Assembly (NCBI GenBank): GCA_015066365.1
Contig: SVON01000002.1
Location: 62,001 to 126,000 of the forward strand
Direction: 5' to 3'
Origin: Oscillospiraceae bacterium
GTDB lineage: Bacteria > Bacillota > Clostridia > Oscillospirales > Acutalibacteraceae
Length of the DNA stretch: 64,000 bases
This document shows positions 42,703 through 52,261 of the stretch, piece by piece; position 1 is the first letter of the stretch; each line of letters opens with the position of its first letter. The notes beneath the pieces were generated by a model that saw only the letters and a program-made list of their open reading frames with translations, made no database searches and was not told where the DNA came from. A program made the position numbers and the translations under genes.

Positions 42703-43854
42703 TTACGAAAAATGCTTTTTGATGGTGTCAAAGAAGGTTTTGCGCTTCTGATACTGCTTGTCGCCGGTGGCTTCCTCAAACTCTTTGAGCAGTTTCTTCT
42801 GCTCCTTAGAGAGGTTCTTCGGCACCTCCACCACGATGCGCAGCAACAGGTCGCCGGTGCCCCGACCCCGCAGATAGGGAATGCCCTTGCCCTTGACCCG
42901 GAAAATATCGCCAGGCTGGGTACCCTCTTTGATGGTGTAGTTCATCTTGCCATCCAGGGTGGGGATCTCCACCTCTGCACCCAACGCCGCCTGGGCGTAG
43001 GTGATGGGCAGGTCGCACCAGATATTATAGCCGTCCCGCTCGAACAAGGGGTGAGGGCGCACCGCCACCTGCACCTGCAGGTCGCCGGCGGGTCCGCCAT
43101 TGGTGCCGGCGTTGCCGTGGCCGGGGATGGTAATCACCTGGCCGTCGTCGATACCGGCGGGTATGTTGATGCCCACCTCGCTCTTGCGGCGCACCCGACC
43201 CTGACCATTACAGGCGCCACAGGGGTTCTCTACGATGCGGCCACGACCCTGACACCGGGGACAGGGGGACTGGGTCTGCATCACGCCAAAGGGGGTGCGC
43301 TGTTGCCGCGCCACCTGACCGGAGCCGCCACACTGGGGACAACTGGTGGGGCTGGTGCCTTTTTTGGCGCCGCTACCACCGCAATCCTCGCAGGTGCACA
43401 CCCGGTCCACCGTCACCTTTTGCTTGGTGCCCCGGGCCGCCTCCTCAAAGGTGACGAACACGTTGACACCGGCGTCGGTGCCCTGCCGGGGGGCGTTGGG
43501 GTTCTGACGGCGACCACCGCCACCAAACCCACCGCCAAAGAAGGAGGAGAAGATGTCGCCGATGTCGCCAAAATCCACATTGACGCCACCGCCGCCCCAG
43601 CCACCGGCACCGGCGCCGAAATTGGGGTCTACGCCGGCGTGACCGAACTGGTCGTAGCGGCTCTTCTTCTGAGCATCCGACAGCACCTCATAGGCCTCGC
43701 CCACCTCTTTGAACTTGGCCTCCGCCTCTTTGTCGCCGGGGTGCAGATCCGGGTGATATTCCTTCGCCATCTTGCGATAGGCTTTTTTAATTTCGTCATC
43801 CGAGGCGCTTTTGCTAACGCCCAGCACCTCGTAATAATCGCGTTTATCCGCCAT
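42703..43854 (-). CDS. dnaJ: Chaperone DnaJ, 383 aa
   Basis: J domain with HPD (YHPDLHPGD), Gly/Phe-rich linker ([13 protein letters not shown]), four CxxCxGxG zinc repeats ([32 protein letters not shown]), and a C-terminal substrate-binding domain. Co-chaperone of DnaK. CAGGAGAA precedes the ATG. Confidence 0.97.
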   Translation of the reverse strand: MADKRDYYEVLGVSKSASDDEIKKAYRKMAKEYHPDLHPGDKEAEAKFKEVGEAYEVLSDAQKKSRYDQFGHAGVDPNFGAGAGGWGGGGVNVDFGDIGDIFSSFFGGGFGGGGRRQNPNAPRQGTDAGVNVFVTFEEAARGTKQKVTVDRVCTCEDCGGSGAKKGTSPTSCPQCGGSGQVARQQRTPFGVMQTQSPCPRCQGRGRIVENPCGACNGQGRVRRKSEVGINIPAGIDDGQVITIPGHGNAGTNGGPAGDLQVQVAVRPHPLFERDGYNIWCDLPITYAQAALGAEVEIPTLDGKMNYTIKEGTQPGDIFRVKGKGIPYLRGRGTGDLLLRIVVEVPKNLSKEQKKLLKEFEEATGDKQYQKRKTFFDTIKKHFS

Positions 43855-43882
43855 AGGAAATTCTCCTGTCTAAAAGCAGGCT

Positions 43883-43910
43883 ACACCACCCGACAAAAGC
43901 CGGGTGGTGT
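43883..43910 (-). terminator. Hairpin between dnaK and dnaJ
   Basis: Stem ACACCACCCG / CGGGTGGTGT in the 88-base gap. No strong T-run on the minus strand, so it may moderate or process the transcript instead of ending it. Confidence 0.5.
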
Positions 43911-43942
43911 CCCGTTTGAAAAATTACTAGCCGCAGTTACGC

Positions 43943-45766
43943 TTAGTTCACGGTACCGTCGTAGAAGCCCTCGCCGTCGGGGGTGGCGGCACCGTCGGGG
44001 CCCACGCCGCCCTCGGGAGCGCCCTGGGCAGCCGCGGCGGCCTGATACAGCTTTTCGCTGACGGCATAGAAGGACTTGGTCAGTTCCTCCTGCTTCGCCT
44101 TGATGGCCTCCATATCCTCGCCCTTCAGCGCCTCTTTCAGGGCATCAATCTTGCCCTGCAGCTCGGTCTTGTCGGCCTCGTCGATCTTGTCGCCCATCTC
44201 CTCGATGGTCTTCTCGGACTGGTACACCATCTGATCGGCGTTGTTGCGGGTATCCACCGCCTCGCGGCGGGCCTTATCCTCGGCGGCATACTGCTCCGCC
44301 TCGCGCACCGCCTTCTCCACGTCCTCTTTGGACATATTGGTGTTGGAGGTGATGGTGATCTTCTGCTCACGGCCGGTGCCCAGATCCTTGGCGGACACGT
44401 TCACGATGCCGTTGGCGTCGATGTCAAAGGTAACCTCGATTTGGGGCACACCGCGGCGGGCCGGGGCGATGCCGTCCAGGTGGAACAGACCCAGGGTCTT
44501 GTTGTCCCGGGCAAACTCGCGCTCACCCTGCAGCACGTGCACCTCCACAGAGGGCTGGTTGTCGGCGGCGGTGGAGAAGATCTGGCTCTTCTTGGTGGGG
44601 ATGGTGGTGTTGCGGTCGATGACCTTGGTCATCACGCCGCCCATGGTCTCCACACCCAGGGACAGGGGGGTCACGTCCAGCAGCAGCAGGCCCTTGACCT
44701 CGCCGCCCAGCACGCCGCCCTGCAGAGCGGCACCCATAGCCACGCACTCGTCAGGGTTGATGCCCTTAAAGGGCTCCTTGCCCATAAACTTCTGGATCGC
44801 TTCCTGCACCGCAGGGATACGGGTGGAACCGCCCACCAGCAGCACCTTATCCACCTGAGCGGCGGACAGACCGGAATCGGCCAAAGCCTGACGAACGGGG
44901 CCCATGGTGGCCTCCACCAAAGAGGCGGTCAGCTCGTTGAACTTGGCACGGGTCAAATTCAGATCCAGGTGCTTGGGGCCGGTAGCGTCGGCGGTGATAA
45001 AGGGCAGGTTGATGTTACTGCTGGTAGAACCGGACAGCTCGATCTTAGCCTTCTCAGCCGCCTCGCGCAGACGCTGGACCGCAATCTTGTCGGCGGACAG
45101 GTCTACGCCGGTCTCCGCCTTAAAGGAAGCCACCATCCAGTCCACGATCTTCTGGTCGAAGTCGTCGCCGCCCAGACGGTTGTTACCGGCAGTAGCCAGC
45201 ACCTCCTGCACGCCGTCGCCCATCTCGATGATGGACACGTCGAAGGTGCCGCCGCCCAGGTCGTACACCATCACCTTCTGGTCGTTCTCCTTATCAATGC
45301 CGTAGGCCAGGGCCGCGGCGGTGGGCTCGTTGATGATACGCTTGACCTCCATACCGGCGATCTTACCGGCATCCTTGGTGGCCTGACGCTGCGCGTCGGT
45401 GAAATAAGCGGGCACGGTGATGACCGCCTCGGTGACGGTGTCGCCCAGATAAGCCTCGGCATCCGCCTTCAGCTTCTGCAGGATCATCGCAGAAATCTCC
45501 TGAGGGGTGTAGGTCTTACCGTCGATGGTGACCTTGCGGTCGGTGCCCATATCCCGCTTGATGGAAGCGACGGTGCGGTCGGGCGCAGACACAGCCTGCT
45601 GCTTGGCCACACGACCCACGATGCGCTCGCCGTCCTTCTTAAACGCCACCACAGAGGGGGTGGTACGCGCGCCTTCGGCGTTGGGGATAACGACGGCCTC
45701 GCCGCCCTCGATCACCGCCACGCAGGAGTTGGTGGTGCCCAAGTCAATACCAATAATCTTTGCCAT
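43943..45766 (-). CDS. dnaK: Chaperone DnaK (Hsp70), 607 aa
   Basis: Hsp70 ATPase ([44 protein letters not shown]), the substrate-binding domain from about 385, and a helical lid ending in a Gly/Ala-rich tail. Lacks the Gram-negative insertion at about residue 80, as in Firmicutes. ACTGGAGGTAATC precedes the ATG. Confidence 0.98.
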   Translation of the reverse strand: MAKIIGIDLGTTNSCVAVIEGGEAVVIPNAEGARTTPSVVAFKKDGERIVGRVAKQQAVSAPDRTVASIKRDMGTDRKVTIDGKTYTPQEISAMILQKLKADAEAYLGDTVTEAVITVPAYFTDAQRQATKDAGKIAGMEVKRIINEPTAAALAYGIDKENDQKVMVYDLGGGTFDVSIIEMGDGVQEVLATAGNNRLGGDDFDQKIVDWMVASFKAETGVDLSADKIAVQRLREAAEKAKIELSGSTSSNINLPFITADATGPKHLDLNLTRAKFNELTASLVEATMGPVRQALADSGLSAAQVDKVLLVGGSTRIPAVQEAIQKFMGKEPFKGINPDECVAMGAALQGGVLGGEVKGLLLLDVTPLSLGVETMGGVMTKVIDRNTTIPTKKSQIFSTAADNQPSVEVHVLQGEREFARDNKTLGLFHLDGIAPARRGVPQIEVTFDIDANGIVNVSAKDLGTGREQKITITSNTNMSKEDVEKAVREAEQYAAEDKARREAVDTRNNADQMVYQSEKTIEEMGDKIDEADKTELQGKIDALKEALKGEDMEAIKAKQEELTKSFYAVSEKLYQAAAAAQGAPEGGVGPDGAATPDGEGFYDGTVN

Positions 45767-45844
45767 AATGATTACCTCCAGTAAAAATAGTTGTTGTTTG
45801 TTCGAATGGTTTATCTAATCGGTTTCCCGTAATTAGCCTTTGGA

Positions 45845-46384
45845 TTAATTCTTGACCTTGACCATGGCGGGGCGCAGAACCCGGTCGCCCAGTTTATAGC
45901 CCTTTTGGAAGACAGCGGAGACGATCTCCTTCTCCACGTCGTCGGCATCCTCCCGCATCACGGCGTTGTGTACGTTGGGGTCAAAGGGCTCGCCCTCGAC
46001 ACCCACCGGTTCCAGGCCCAATTTATAAAGGGTATCCATAAACTGTCGCAGCACCATATCCACGCCGGTCTTGTATTCGTCACCGGCGGGGGCGGCAATC
46101 GCCTTTTCCATATTGTCCACGCTGACCAGCAGTTCGGTGAGCAGCTCCGCCTTGGTAAAGGCGCCGATCTGCATCTTCTCCTGCTCGGTGCGGCGCTTAT
46201 AGTTGGCGTATTCTGCCAACATCCGCTGATACTGATCGGACACTGCCGCCAGTTCCGCTTCCTTTTCCGCCAGTTTTTGTTCCAGAACGGCGGTCTTGGA
46301 TGGCTTTTTGGTCTTTTTTTCTTCTTTCGGGGTTTCTGCCGGGGCTTCCTGCTCCGGCTGTACCACCTTGTTCTCAGCATCCAT
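45845..46384 (-). CDS. grpE: Nucleotide exchange factor GrpE, 179 aa
   Basis: Charged N-terminus, long coiled coil (KLAEKEAELAAVSDQYQRML), then the beta domain with GVEGEPFDPNVHNAVM and KGYKLGDRVLRPAMVKV. TAGGAGGTAG precedes the ATG. Lies between hrcA and dnaK. Confidence 0.96.
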   Translation of the reverse strand: MDAENKVVQPEQEAPAETPKEEKKTKKPSKTAVLEQKLAEKEAELAAVSDQYQRMLAEYANYKRRTEQEKMQIGAFTKAELLTELLVSVDNMEKAIAAPAGDEYKTGVDMVLRQFMDTLYKLGLEPVGVEGEPFDPNVHNAVMREDADDVEKEIVSAVFQKGYKLGDRVLRPAMVKVKN

Positions 46385-46399
46385 ACGCGCTACCTCCTA

Positions 46400-47449
46400 T
46401 CAAACGTCCAGAGCGGCGGTTTCGTCAAACAGCTCGCTCATCATCCGCCCCAGATGAGCGGCAAAATACTCGATCCGAGGGATGGCCTCGGCGTAGTTCA
46501 TCCGGTTGGGGCCCAGCACGCCGATGGTGCCCTGCCCCCGCTGACCCAGAGAGTACCGAGCCAGGATCATACAGGAGCCGCCCATATAATAATCGTCGTC
46601 GTTGCCGATGAACACCTGCACCCGCTGATCGGGAGCCATCTGCTCCAACAGATCCTGCTGGTTGGCACGGTCCGCCATATAGGTGGTTAGCCGTCGCGCC
46701 TGGTCGGTGCTGTAATCGGGATGGCGCATCAGGTTCATGGGACCGGCTACCGCCAGCTTGGCCCGCTCGCTCTCCTGCGCCAGCTCGTAAAACGCGGACA
46801 GGATGGGGGCCACCGCCAGACCGGCCTCGCCCAGCTCCAACATAATCTCCTGCATAGCCGCCACCGTCACAGCGGTGATATCCTCACCCTGGAAGCGGCG
46901 GGAGAGATACTCGGTCAGGGCCACGGTGATCTTGCTGGGGATGTCCCGCTGACAGCGGCACATCCGGGTGCGGATAAAGCCGTTATCCTGCACCAGCACC
47001 ACCGCCAGATTGCGGGGGGAGGTCTGCATGACGTCCACCCGGCTGATGCGGGAGCCGACCCCCTCGGGACAACCGGCGAACACCATTAGCCCGGTGAAAT
47101 CCGCCAAAGCGCGGCAGGCATCCTCCAACAAGCGGGTGCCGTCACCGGAAATGGTGGCCAACACCGCCTTGATGTCCACCTTATCCTGCAGGGTGAGGGG
47201 GCGGCGATCCATCAACTCGTCCACGTAAAACCGCAGGGCCGCCGCGGTGGGCAACCGTCCTGCCGAGGTGTGGGGCTGGGTCAGATACCCGGCCAGAGTC
47301 AGGGCCGCCATATCGTTGCGGATGGTGGCGGAGGAAACGCAGTTGCCCAGCATCTCTGCCAAAGCCTTGGAGCCCACCGGCTCACCGGTGTCTATATAGC
47401 TCTCGATGATGGCCGCCAAGATGCGACACTTGCGAAAATCCAGCTCCAT
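46400..47449 (-). CDS. hrcA: Heat-inducible repressor HrcA, 349 aa
   Basis: Represses the operon by binding CIRCE; folded with help from chaperonin in known systems. N-terminal winged helix (GSKALAEMLGNCVSSATIRNDM) followed by a GAF-like dimer domain. The cognate operator lies just upstream at 47504-47530. First gene of hrcA-grpE-dnaK-dnaJ. Confidence 0.96.
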   Translation of the reverse strand: MELDFRKCRILAAIIESYIDTGEPVGSKALAEMLGNCVSSATIRNDMAALTLAGYLTQPHTSAGRLPTAAALRFYVDELMDRRPLTLQDKVDIKAVLATISGDGTRLLEDACRALADFTGLMVFAGCPEGVGSRISRVDVMQTSPRNLAVVLVQDNGFIRTRMCRCQRDIPSKITVALTEYLSRRFQGEDITAVTVAAMQEIMLELGEAGLAVAPILSAFYELAQESERAKLAVAGPMNLMRHPDYSTDQARRLTTYMADRANQQDLLEQMAPDQRVQVFIGNDDDYYMGGSCMILARYSLGQRGQGTIGVLGPNRMNYAEAIPRIEYFAAHLGRMMSELFDETAALDV

Positions 47450-47503
47450 ACGTCCCCTCCTCTCCGGTGGTGCGCTTATGTTAGCACTCTCGGTTTTTGA
47501 GAA

Positions 47504-47530
47504 TTAGCACTCTCTGTGCCTGAGTGCTAA
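47504..47530 (-). promoter_or_regulatory. CIRCE operator
   Basis: Perfect TTAGCACTC-N9-GAGTGCTAA, 55 bases upstream of hrcA. A further TTAGCACTC half-site stands at 47481-47489. Confidence 0.97.
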
Positions 47531-47674
47531 TTCTAGTTTATCACATTTTTTCAAAATGTCAATAGGTGATTTGTGAATTCTTTGTGAACGCGCTGTTTTT
47601 GGGGCTATTTTCCGCTGTCGCTGTTATCTTATGTGAAAAGTGGCATACTATACGGGACGAAAGGAGTGCTGTGT

Positions 47675-47920
47675 ATGAAAGGCGTCCAAATCCACGATTT
47701 CGATTTCAACGCGCTGATGGAGTTTGTGAAAACCGCCCAGGGGAACGTATTTCTCAAAACCGACGAAGGGGACGTGCTCAACCTAAAAAGTCAGTTGACC
47801 GCCTTGCTGGTGCTGTCCGGCGCTCTGGAGCAGGGCGAGATCCGGGAGGCTACCGTAGAATGTGAGCGGAGCGAGGACGAAAGCCGGCTGTTCCGGATGA
47901 ATCTGTACGGCGAGGCGTAA
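47675..47920 (+). CDS. Small hypothetical protein, 81 aa
   Basis: Not recognised. Soluble and acidic, with a helix-strand pattern (FNALMEFVKTAQGNVFLKTDEGDVLNLKS). AAAGGAG precedes the ATG at 47675. Divergent from hrcA, across the CIRCE region, and followed by a terminator shared with the pseudokinase gene. A conserved partner of polysaccharide or replication genes cannot be argued from here. Confidence 0.7.
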   Translation: MKGVQIHDFDFNALMEFVKTAQGNVFLKTDEGDVLNLKSQLTALLVLSGALEQGEIREATVECERSEDESRLFRMNLYGEA

Positions 47921-47922
47921 AA

Positions 47923-47955
47923 AAAGAAACCGACGGAACTCCGTCGGTTTCTTTT
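47923..47955. terminator. Bidirectional terminator
   Basis: Stem AAAGAAACCGACGGA / TCCGTCGGTTTCTTT with T6. Confidence 0.93.
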
Positions 47956-47979
47956 TTATTTAATTAAGGATAGGATATC

Positions 47980-49890
47980 TTATCCTTCCGCCTCTACCTG
48001 CGTCGGCTCGGTAGGTTCGATAATGGTCTCCGTGCCGGAGGTGGGCTCGGCACTGGTCTCCGTGCCGGAGGTGGGCTCGGTGCTGGGCACCGTGCTGGAG
48101 CTGGTCGTGGTGGTCGACTCCGTCGTAGAGGTGGTGGAGGAACTGGTCGTGGTGGTCGTGGTGGTGGTAACGGTGGCGCTCACCAACAAGGTGATGGTGT
48201 CGCCCTTACGCTTCTCCGTACCCGACTTCGGATCGGTACCTACCACGTAGCCCTTATCGTAGGCGGTGGACTGTACCTCCTCTACCTCAACCTTGAAGCC
48301 GTAGGCCTCCAGCAGGTCGATGGCCTGATTCTCTTTCCAACCCGCCACGTTAGGCACCTTCACAACGTCGTCCAGCTTGCCGCTGATCACCAGGCGGATT
48401 TCGCTGCCCGCCTGGATGCGGGTGCCGGGAACAGGATCCTGCTCCAGAATGATACCGGGGTCAGACTCATCCTCCCGCATCTCCACCAGCTTCAGCGTTA
48501 CCTGCAGGTTCTCGCTGCCGCTCAGGTCGTAGTAGTTCACGCCGATCAGATTCGGTGCCTCGATCTCCTCATTGCCGTACGGAGAGGTGGTATACACGTA
48601 GGTGGGATCGTAGCTGGGGCTGTTGGGGTTGTATTGAGGGATATAGTTGGGGCTGGCCGGGTCGTTCCAACCGGAGGGAAGCAGAGAAGCGTCCACGCCG
48701 GCAGGGGTCATCCAACTGCTGCTGGGCGTGGTGCCGCCTTGGCCTTCCTTGTCGTCATCGTCGCCCCCCAGCACATCGCCAAACACAAAGTAGAGAATCA
48801 CGCCGACCAACAGCATCACCGCCAGACAAATGCCGAACACGATCAGCATATTCCGCAGGCGGTGATCCGCAGGCTCCTCGTCCTCCTCTTTCATCCCCAT
48901 ATCCTGCTCGGCCTCGTTGACCAGAGCCGCCACGTTGGGGGTGGTGGAGAGCTGATCCCGCAGAACAGCCACCTTAGCGGTGCGGTTCTCGGTGGGGACC
49001 AACAGAGCGTTGAACAATGCCGCGCACACCGGTTGGCTCAGCTCTTGCGCCACCTCTGCGGACATAAACAGATCGTCGGAGTTCTTGGCGCGGTTGTCAC
49101 CGGCGGGCAGTTCGTTGCCGGTAACGGTGCGGAACAGCGTGGCCGCAATACCGTATACGTCGGTGTAATCGCCCATCGGCACGTCTGCCTGATACTGCTC
49201 CGGAGCGGCAAAGCCGGGCTGGAGCATCGGCTTCAGGTTGGTGCCCGCCTGATGGGAGGCCGGCAGAGAGAAGTTCCGCAAGCGGGCCTTGCCGTCTGCG
49301 CCGATGACAATGTTGTCCGGGCACACCGCCATATGGTAGATGCCCGCCTCGTTAAGCTGAGCCAGGGTGGACAACAGCGGCATAAACAGCGGCCGTGCCT
49401 CGGACCAGCTCAGACGGCCACCGGACAGCTTGATCTTTTTGGTCAGGGTCATCCCCTGGCAATAATCCGACGCTGCATAGACGGTGCCATTCTCCTCAAA
49501 AATGTCGTACACCGGCACCAGAGCGGGCAGCTCCCGCAGACGGGCCAGGGTGCGCATATTGTTGCGGAACCAGTCGGCAAAATTCTCAAACACCTGGTCG
49601 CAACCCTCGTTGGGCTGAACGCCGCCGATGGTATCCCGGTGGCAAAGACCATCCGGGTAAAACTCCTGAATAAAGCAGGGTTCCCGCAGCTGACGGTCAT
49701 AGGCCAAATACAGCAGATGGTCGCTGTACGCCCCCAAGCACCGACCCACGATATAGTGCCCCTGCAGGGCGGTGGTGATGGGCAGACAATGCTCCGGGTT
49801 CTGCTCCTTAGCCAGATCAAATCCACAGACGGCGCACACCGTCGTGCCCTCCGGCAACGGATTCATACACCCCATACACAGTTTTGCCAT
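47980..49890 (-). CDS. Zinc-ribbon pseudokinase with PASTA domains, 636 aa
   Basis: N-terminal zinc ribbon (CMGCMNPLPEGTTVCAVCGF), then a protein kinase fold in which key residues are lost: the HRD region reads YHMAVCPDNIVI (no catalytic Asp at the usual place) and DFG reads NFS. APEQY remains. A membrane helix follows (MLIVFGICLAVMLLVGVIL), then an extracellular part with two PASTA domains (APNLIGVNYYDL; VPNVAGWKENQAIDLLEAYG) and a Thr/Ser-rich tail with PTSGTET repeats. PASTA domains usually bind muropeptides; here the output would be by binding and not phosphorylation. Last gene of the dnaD-dnaC operon. Confidence 0.88.
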   Translation of the reverse strand: MAKLCMGCMNPLPEGTTVCAVCGFDLAKEQNPEHCLPITTALQGHYIVGRCLGAYSDHLLYLAYDRQLREPCFIQEFYPDGLCHRDTIGGVQPNEGCDQVFENFADWFRNNMRTLARLRELPALVPVYDIFEENGTVYAASDYCQGMTLTKKIKLSGGRLSWSEARPLFMPLLSTLAQLNEAGIYHMAVCPDNIVIGADGKARLRNFSLPASHQAGTNLKPMLQPGFAAPEQYQADVPMGDYTDVYGIAATLFRTVTGNELPAGDNRAKNSDDLFMSAEVAQELSQPVCAALFNALLVPTENRTAKVAVLRDQLSTTPNVAALVNEAEQDMGMKEEDEEPADHRLRNMLIVFGICLAVMLLVGVILYFVFGDVLGGDDDDKEGQGGTTPSSSWMTPAGVDASLLPSGWNDPASPNYIPQYNPNSPSYDPTYVYTTSPYGNEEIEAPNLIGVNYYDLSGSENLQVTLKLVEMREDESDPGIILEQDPVPGTRIQAGSEIRLVISGKLDDVVKVPNVAGWKENQAIDLLEAYGFKVEVEEVQSTAYDKGYVVGTDPKSGTEKRKGDTITLLVSATVTTTTTTTTSSSTTSTTESTTTTSSSTVPSTEPTSGTETSAEPTSGTETIIEPTEPTQVEAEG

Positions 49891-49928
49891 AATGCATTCC
49901 TCCTAATCGTTAGGTAATCTAAGTAAGA

Positions 49929-50909
49929 TCAGCCCATAGACTGACGACGCTTCAATTCTCGAATATCCTTGCCCACGCACAAAAGCGGCACGAATCCGCC
50001 GCCGATGCGGCTGGCCAACTGGTCACCGTACCGCTCTTTGAGGGCGGTGTGGCTCAGGTTGGTGCTGATGACGGTGGGCTTGCCCTCCAACAGGCGGGCA
50101 TTGAGCACGTTATAGAGACTGGCCCGGGAGAAGGGGGTGTCAAACTCCATCCCCAAATCGTCCAGCACCAGCAGATCGCAGGCAATCAGTTGGCTCTCGC
50201 TGTCCCCGGTGGCACGACCAAAGTGCTCCGCCTCCAACTGGCGAATCAGCGGACCCACCGAGCCGTAAATCACGCCAAAGCCCTGCTCAGCCACCCCACG
50301 GGCCATAGCCAGACACAGGTGGGTCTTACCCAGGCCGGTGGCACCCTGCAACAGCAGGCTGTCGTTGTCCGGTGCAAAGCAGGAGGTATACTCCCGGCAA
50401 TAATCCACGATATCCTTCATGTGCTGGCGGGGGGATACGCCCAGCTTGGGGTCCACCCGATCCTCATAATAATCCAGCCGCATAGAGTCAAAATCCGTCA
50501 ACCGCATAGCCGACAGACCGGACAGATGCCGACAGGCCTCCTCCCGGAGCAACTGGCGGTAACAGTCGCACACCGCACCGGCCACGTAACCGGTATCACC
50601 GCACTTCTGGCAGGTGTACACCGGCTCAAAGTTGTCCCGATCACAGCCCAGAGCGTGCAGAATGTCCGCCATCTCCCGCTGGAGCGCCAGATTATGCTCC
50701 CGGATGTCCTCCACCCGCTCCATCTCCCCCGTCAGAATGGCGTGGGTCAACTCCGGCAGAGCAGAGGCTTTCTCGTATTCGATCTCTTGCAGGCGGGGCA
50801 TCTGCGCACACATCTGCTCCCGCAACTGGGTGGCGGTCCGTTCTGCCTCGCGGCGGCGCTTTTCCAGCCGTGCTTTGGCGGCGTGTACCACCTTTTCATC
50901 GTATGCCAC
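49929..50909 (-). CDS. DnaC/DnaI-like helicase loader ATPase, 326 aa
   Basis: N-terminal helical part, a Cys motif typical of clostridial DnaC/DnaI (CQKCGDTGYVAGAVCDC), and the AAA+ core with Walker A GATGLGKTHLCLAMA and Walker B LLVLDDLGMEF. Loads the replicative helicase with the DnaD-type protein encoded just upstream. IstB of IS elements is a relative but lacks the zinc motif. Confidence 0.92.
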   Translation of the reverse strand: MAYDEKVVHAAKARLEKRRREAERTATQLREQMCAQMPRLQEIEYEKASALPELTHAILTGEMERVEDIREHNLALQREMADILHALGCDRDNFEPVYTCQKCGDTGYVAGAVCDCYRQLLREEACRHLSGLSAMRLTDFDSMRLDYYEDRVDPKLGVSPRQHMKDIVDYCREYTSCFAPDNDSLLLQGATGLGKTHLCLAMARGVAEQGFGVIYGSVGPLIRQLEAEHFGRATGDSESQLIACDLLVLDDLGMEFDTPFSRASLYNVLNARLLEGKPTVISTNLSHTALKERYGDQLASRIGGGFVPLLCVGKDIRELKRRQSMG

Positions 50910-50921
50910 GGTGTCCCCTCC

Positions 50922-51887
50922 TTATGTATTGGTCTTTTTGTTCTTGTCAAATTTGGGGCGATACTTCAGCAGTTGCTCCTCAAACGCTTCGCTGTTCAGG
51001 CTGCTGTTCTCCGGGTTGGTGGAGGCGGCCCCTTTCTTTTTCGCCACCGGAGCGGGGATGCGGTCGGGTTGGGTGACACCCTCACTATGCCACCGCTCCA
51101 AAATTTTATCCATATACGCCGGGCTAAACTTGTCGCAGTTGTCCAGCGTCAGGGTGTAGGCGTGCTGTAACATGGTCTCGGAAAAATGCCAATCCATCAG
51201 CCATTTGACCGCCAGCTTGGCCTGGGCGGCGTTCAGAGCGCGGGGCAACGCGAGCATCCGCTCTACCGTTTGCGCCGCCTCCCGGGCCTGCTGCAGTTGG
51301 CGGATCTTGCCGTCCACCTGCTCAGGGGTCACGATCTCCTCGTCCGCCCAACCCAGAGCCAGGCTCTCGATATAGCGGATGCTGGGCTTGCCCACCGACA
51401 TGGCGTAACCCACCGCCATCATCACCGAGGCGGTCGGCAGACCGGCGGTGGTGATCAGATACAGCAGGGTGGCGTTGTCACCGTGGTTGAGGGTGCGCCC
51501 CAACCGGGCGCTAACCTCTTGCAAAAAGGCGGTAAACTCCCGGTGCTCCTGCTGATACTTGAGCACCTCCGGCCAGGTAGGCTTGACCGCGGCGGCACGG
51601 GCCACCGGGGTCTTCTCCGGGGCGGGCTCGGTGACCGTCACCGGCTGTCCCACCTCGCTCAGCACCCCTTGCTCGGCCCAAAAGCGCAGGCAGCCCTCGC
51701 ATTCGTCGGGGGCAAGACCCAATGCGGCGGAGCAAGCCGCCGCATCCCACGTCTGCCCTTGGCGGGAGAACCACAGGAGCACCCGAAGCTGTTCCGGAGA
51801 GGCCAAGGTCAGCAGGCGATCGGCCACCAGCGACGGCACCGCAAACACCGCTCCCAGCGCCTCTGCATTCCATCTGTATCGGGGCAT
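50922..51887 (-). CDS. DnaD-domain replication initiation protein, 321 aa
   Basis: Winged-helix N-terminus (LRVLLWFSRQGQTWDAAACSAALGL) and DnaD/DnaB-like C-domain ending YIESLALGW and YMDKILERWHSEGV, the latter the YxxxIxxxW motif. AAAGGAGGG precedes the ATG at 51887; the upstream frame enters the promoter. 12 bases before the helicase loader. Confidence 0.9.
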   Translation of the reverse strand: MPRYRWNAEALGAVFAVPSLVADRLLTLASPEQLRVLLWFSRQGQTWDAAACSAALGLAPDECEGCLRFWAEQGVLSEVGQPVTVTEPAPEKTPVARAAAVKPTWPEVLKYQQEHREFTAFLQEVSARLGRTLNHGDNATLLYLITTAGLPTASVMMAVGYAMSVGKPSIRYIESLALGWADEEIVTPEQVDGKIRQLQQAREAAQTVERMLALPRALNAAQAKLAVKWLMDWHFSETMLQHAYTLTLDNCDKFSPAYMDKILERWHSEGVTQPDRIPAPVAKKKGAASTNPENSSLNSEAFEEQLLKYRPKFDKNKKTNT

Positions 51888-51926
51888 CCTTCTCCCTCCT
51901 TTCGACAAATCATACCTATTTAGAAT

Positions 51927-51955
51927 ACTATACCATACTTCTTTTCCACATTCAA
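51927..51955 (-). promoter_or_regulatory. Promoter of the dnaD operon
   Basis: Minus-strand TTGAAT (51950-51955), 17-bp spacer, TATAGT (51927-51932). Confidence 0.75.
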
Positions 51956-52000
51956 GAGGGAGCAGAAAATTTCCTTGGCACAAACCGCAAAATACGCCCC

Positions 52001-52029
52001 TTGACAAGGACGGACAATGGTGGTATCAT
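52001..52029 (+). promoter_or_regulatory. Promoter of thiT
   Basis: TTGACA, 17-bp spacer, TATCAT; transcription would begin just before the TPP riboswitch. Confidence 0.85.
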
Positions 52030-52049
52030 AGAGCCACAATCAAACAGAC

Positions 52050-52137
52050 AAACAAGGGGTGCTGTCCCAAGACGGCTGAGAGAACCTCAGGTTCAACCCT
52101 ACGACCTGATCCGGATAATACCGGCGGAGGGATGTTT
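52050..52137 (+). ncRNA. TPP riboswitch (THI element)
   Basis: Contains the conserved blocks GGGGTGC, GGCTGAGA, ACCCTACGACCTGATCC and GGATAATACCGGCGGAGGGA in order. A terminator hairpin lies 35 bases downstream, so ligand binding probably ends transcription before thiT. Confidence 0.97.
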
Positions 52138-52171
52138 TTCTAGAGAACGTCAACAGCTTTTGGCTGTTTCC

Positions 52172-52206
52172 AACCTCCGCTTTTACCAAGCGGAGGTTTT
52201 TTGTTT
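52172..52206 (+). terminator. Riboswitch expression-platform terminator
   Basis: Stem AACCTCCGCTT / AAGCGGAGGTT with T6, between the aptamer and thiT. The 5' arm side could pair with the aptamer 3' GGCGGAGG when no TPP is bound. Confidence 0.9.
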
Positions 52207-52261
52207 GTTTAATTGTATCGGAGTGCACGCCGAAAACCCATAACAGAAAGGAACAAACAAA

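Noticed and set aside
48020-48250. Repeats in the pseudokinase 3' end as a functional DNA repeat
   Set aside because: They encode the Thr/Ser/Glu-rich tail (PTSGTET units) and are explained by low-complexity coding.
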